From Adineta ricciae (lineage: Eukaryota; Rotifera; Eurotatoria; Adinetida; Adinetidae), in contig CAJNOJ010000239.1 in NCBI GenBank assembly GCA_905250025.1, positions 62,001-126,000 of the forward strand: 64,000 bases of DNA. The letters run 5' to 3'. Every line of letters begins with the position of its first letter. Positions within the stretch are counted from its first letter, which is position 1. Below the pieces are notes generated by a model. The model searched no databases and was not told the origin of the DNA. It saw only the letters and a program-made list of their open reading frames with translations. Below, in pieces: positions 63,701-64,000 of the stretch. Both the position numbers and the translations under genes were made by a program.

Positions 63701-63860
63701 AAAGATTACAAGTAAAATCAGAAGCTGGGCTAATGTAAAAACCTGCGACATCCATCGCTTCACAAACTGAAATAACAAGAACATGAAGGTCATTCTCGTG
63801 CAAGAATATACATTTGTTATTAGAAAAACGAATAGAACTTTCCAAAGGTCGCAAAATCAT
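60772..63860 (-). CDS. TTLL-family tubulin polyglutamylase
   Basis: A gene of about eleven exons on minus. ATG at 63860 (MILRPLESSIRFSNNKCIF), then the TTL core: YQKVNHFPTMNEISRKDLLA, IRSFLPKEYNFAPKTWILP, ESATYIMKPNNTAMGHG (ATP-grasp), YIVQEYIREPYLLDGFKFDL with RIYALITSCDPLRVF, MHLTNYSITKKNP, and IIEVNRCPSF. A basic helical region follows (AQRRLYLSIGKPFNTQRDQV; EILFLLRRERARDIFESHHC), resembling the microtubule-binding extension of TTLL6/7-type enzymes. Then comes a low-complexity Ser/Pro/Thr exon (61457-62026) and C-terminal exons (DIGRFWLVELDANKRESI; LNSHVTLMIKS). These enzymes ligate glutamate chains to tubulin tails using ATP, often in cilia. The stop is at 60772. Confidence 0.9.
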
Positions 63861-64000
63861 CTCACGTGTAAACAGTTATTTTATTTATATTCTATTAATT
63901 CAAGGTATATTTTTTGCACCTTTATCATTTGTACATATATAAACAAAACAACTGTTTATTTCAATAAACTCGTATACAAGCGAATCTCTTTCGAGAAAAA
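63861..64000. other. Spacer at the window edge
   Basis: AT-rich sequence upstream of the TTLL gene, with no feature visible before the window ends. Confidence 0.3.

Overview
The window is nuclear DNA of a small, compact metazoan genome, most likely a bdelloid rotifer (Adineta or Rotaria type). This is inferred from gene content, because no rRNA or mitochondrial marker is present. The evidence is: animal housekeeping genes (RPL31, LMBRD2, RFWD3, VAMP, ZDHHC, TTLL, RPP25/Alba-like); introns mostly of about 45-60 bp; AT-rich spacers; and families known to be expanded in bdelloids (arginine ADP-ribosyltransferases, PIWI proteins, F-box/LRR proteins, LDLa/EGF-GPCRs, NACHT proteins, TIR proteins, a bacterial-type M23 peptidase relic). 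Single N characters sit at 579, 4985 and 44821. Each adjoins a sequence that has an inverted copy in the window, so these joins look like scaffolding seams.

Region 1 (1-19 kb) resembles an innate-immunity island. It holds a PIWI-clade gene that has lost its first catalytic Asp and its 3' end. Next come a tandem-domain ADP-ribosyltransferase, an intronless 2202-residue SIR2-NACHT protein, an unrecognised multi-exon minus-strand gene, an ARM-TIR-SAM protein, and a dead M23 peptidase gene. ART, SIR2 and TIR domains all consume NAD+, so three unrelated NAD+-using gene families lie within about 13.5 kb.

Region 2 (19-31 kb) has three SKP1-like copies (two intact, one broken), RFWD3, a DHHC palmitoyltransferase, RPL31 and a Death-domain gene. 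Region 3 (31-46 kb) is gene-poor and repeat-rich. It contains a kelch pseudogene, a Russian-doll nest of three transposons (the innermost a piggyBac remnant with TTAA target duplication), an element whose ends are eight-unit arrays of a 15-bp motif, a dispersed repeat present in two copies, several orphan exon fragments, and an F-box gene whose 15 leucine-rich repeats are 15 near-identical exon-plus-intron units of 141 bp.

Region 4 (46-64 kb) has an intronless LDLa/EGF-7TM receptor, two unrecognised small genes, an RBR-type E3 ligase, a VAMP, LMBRD2, an Alba/RPP25-like gene and a TTLL polyglutamylase. Nearly all of them are on the minus strand and closely packed. Two putative introns of only 22-26 nt occur here.
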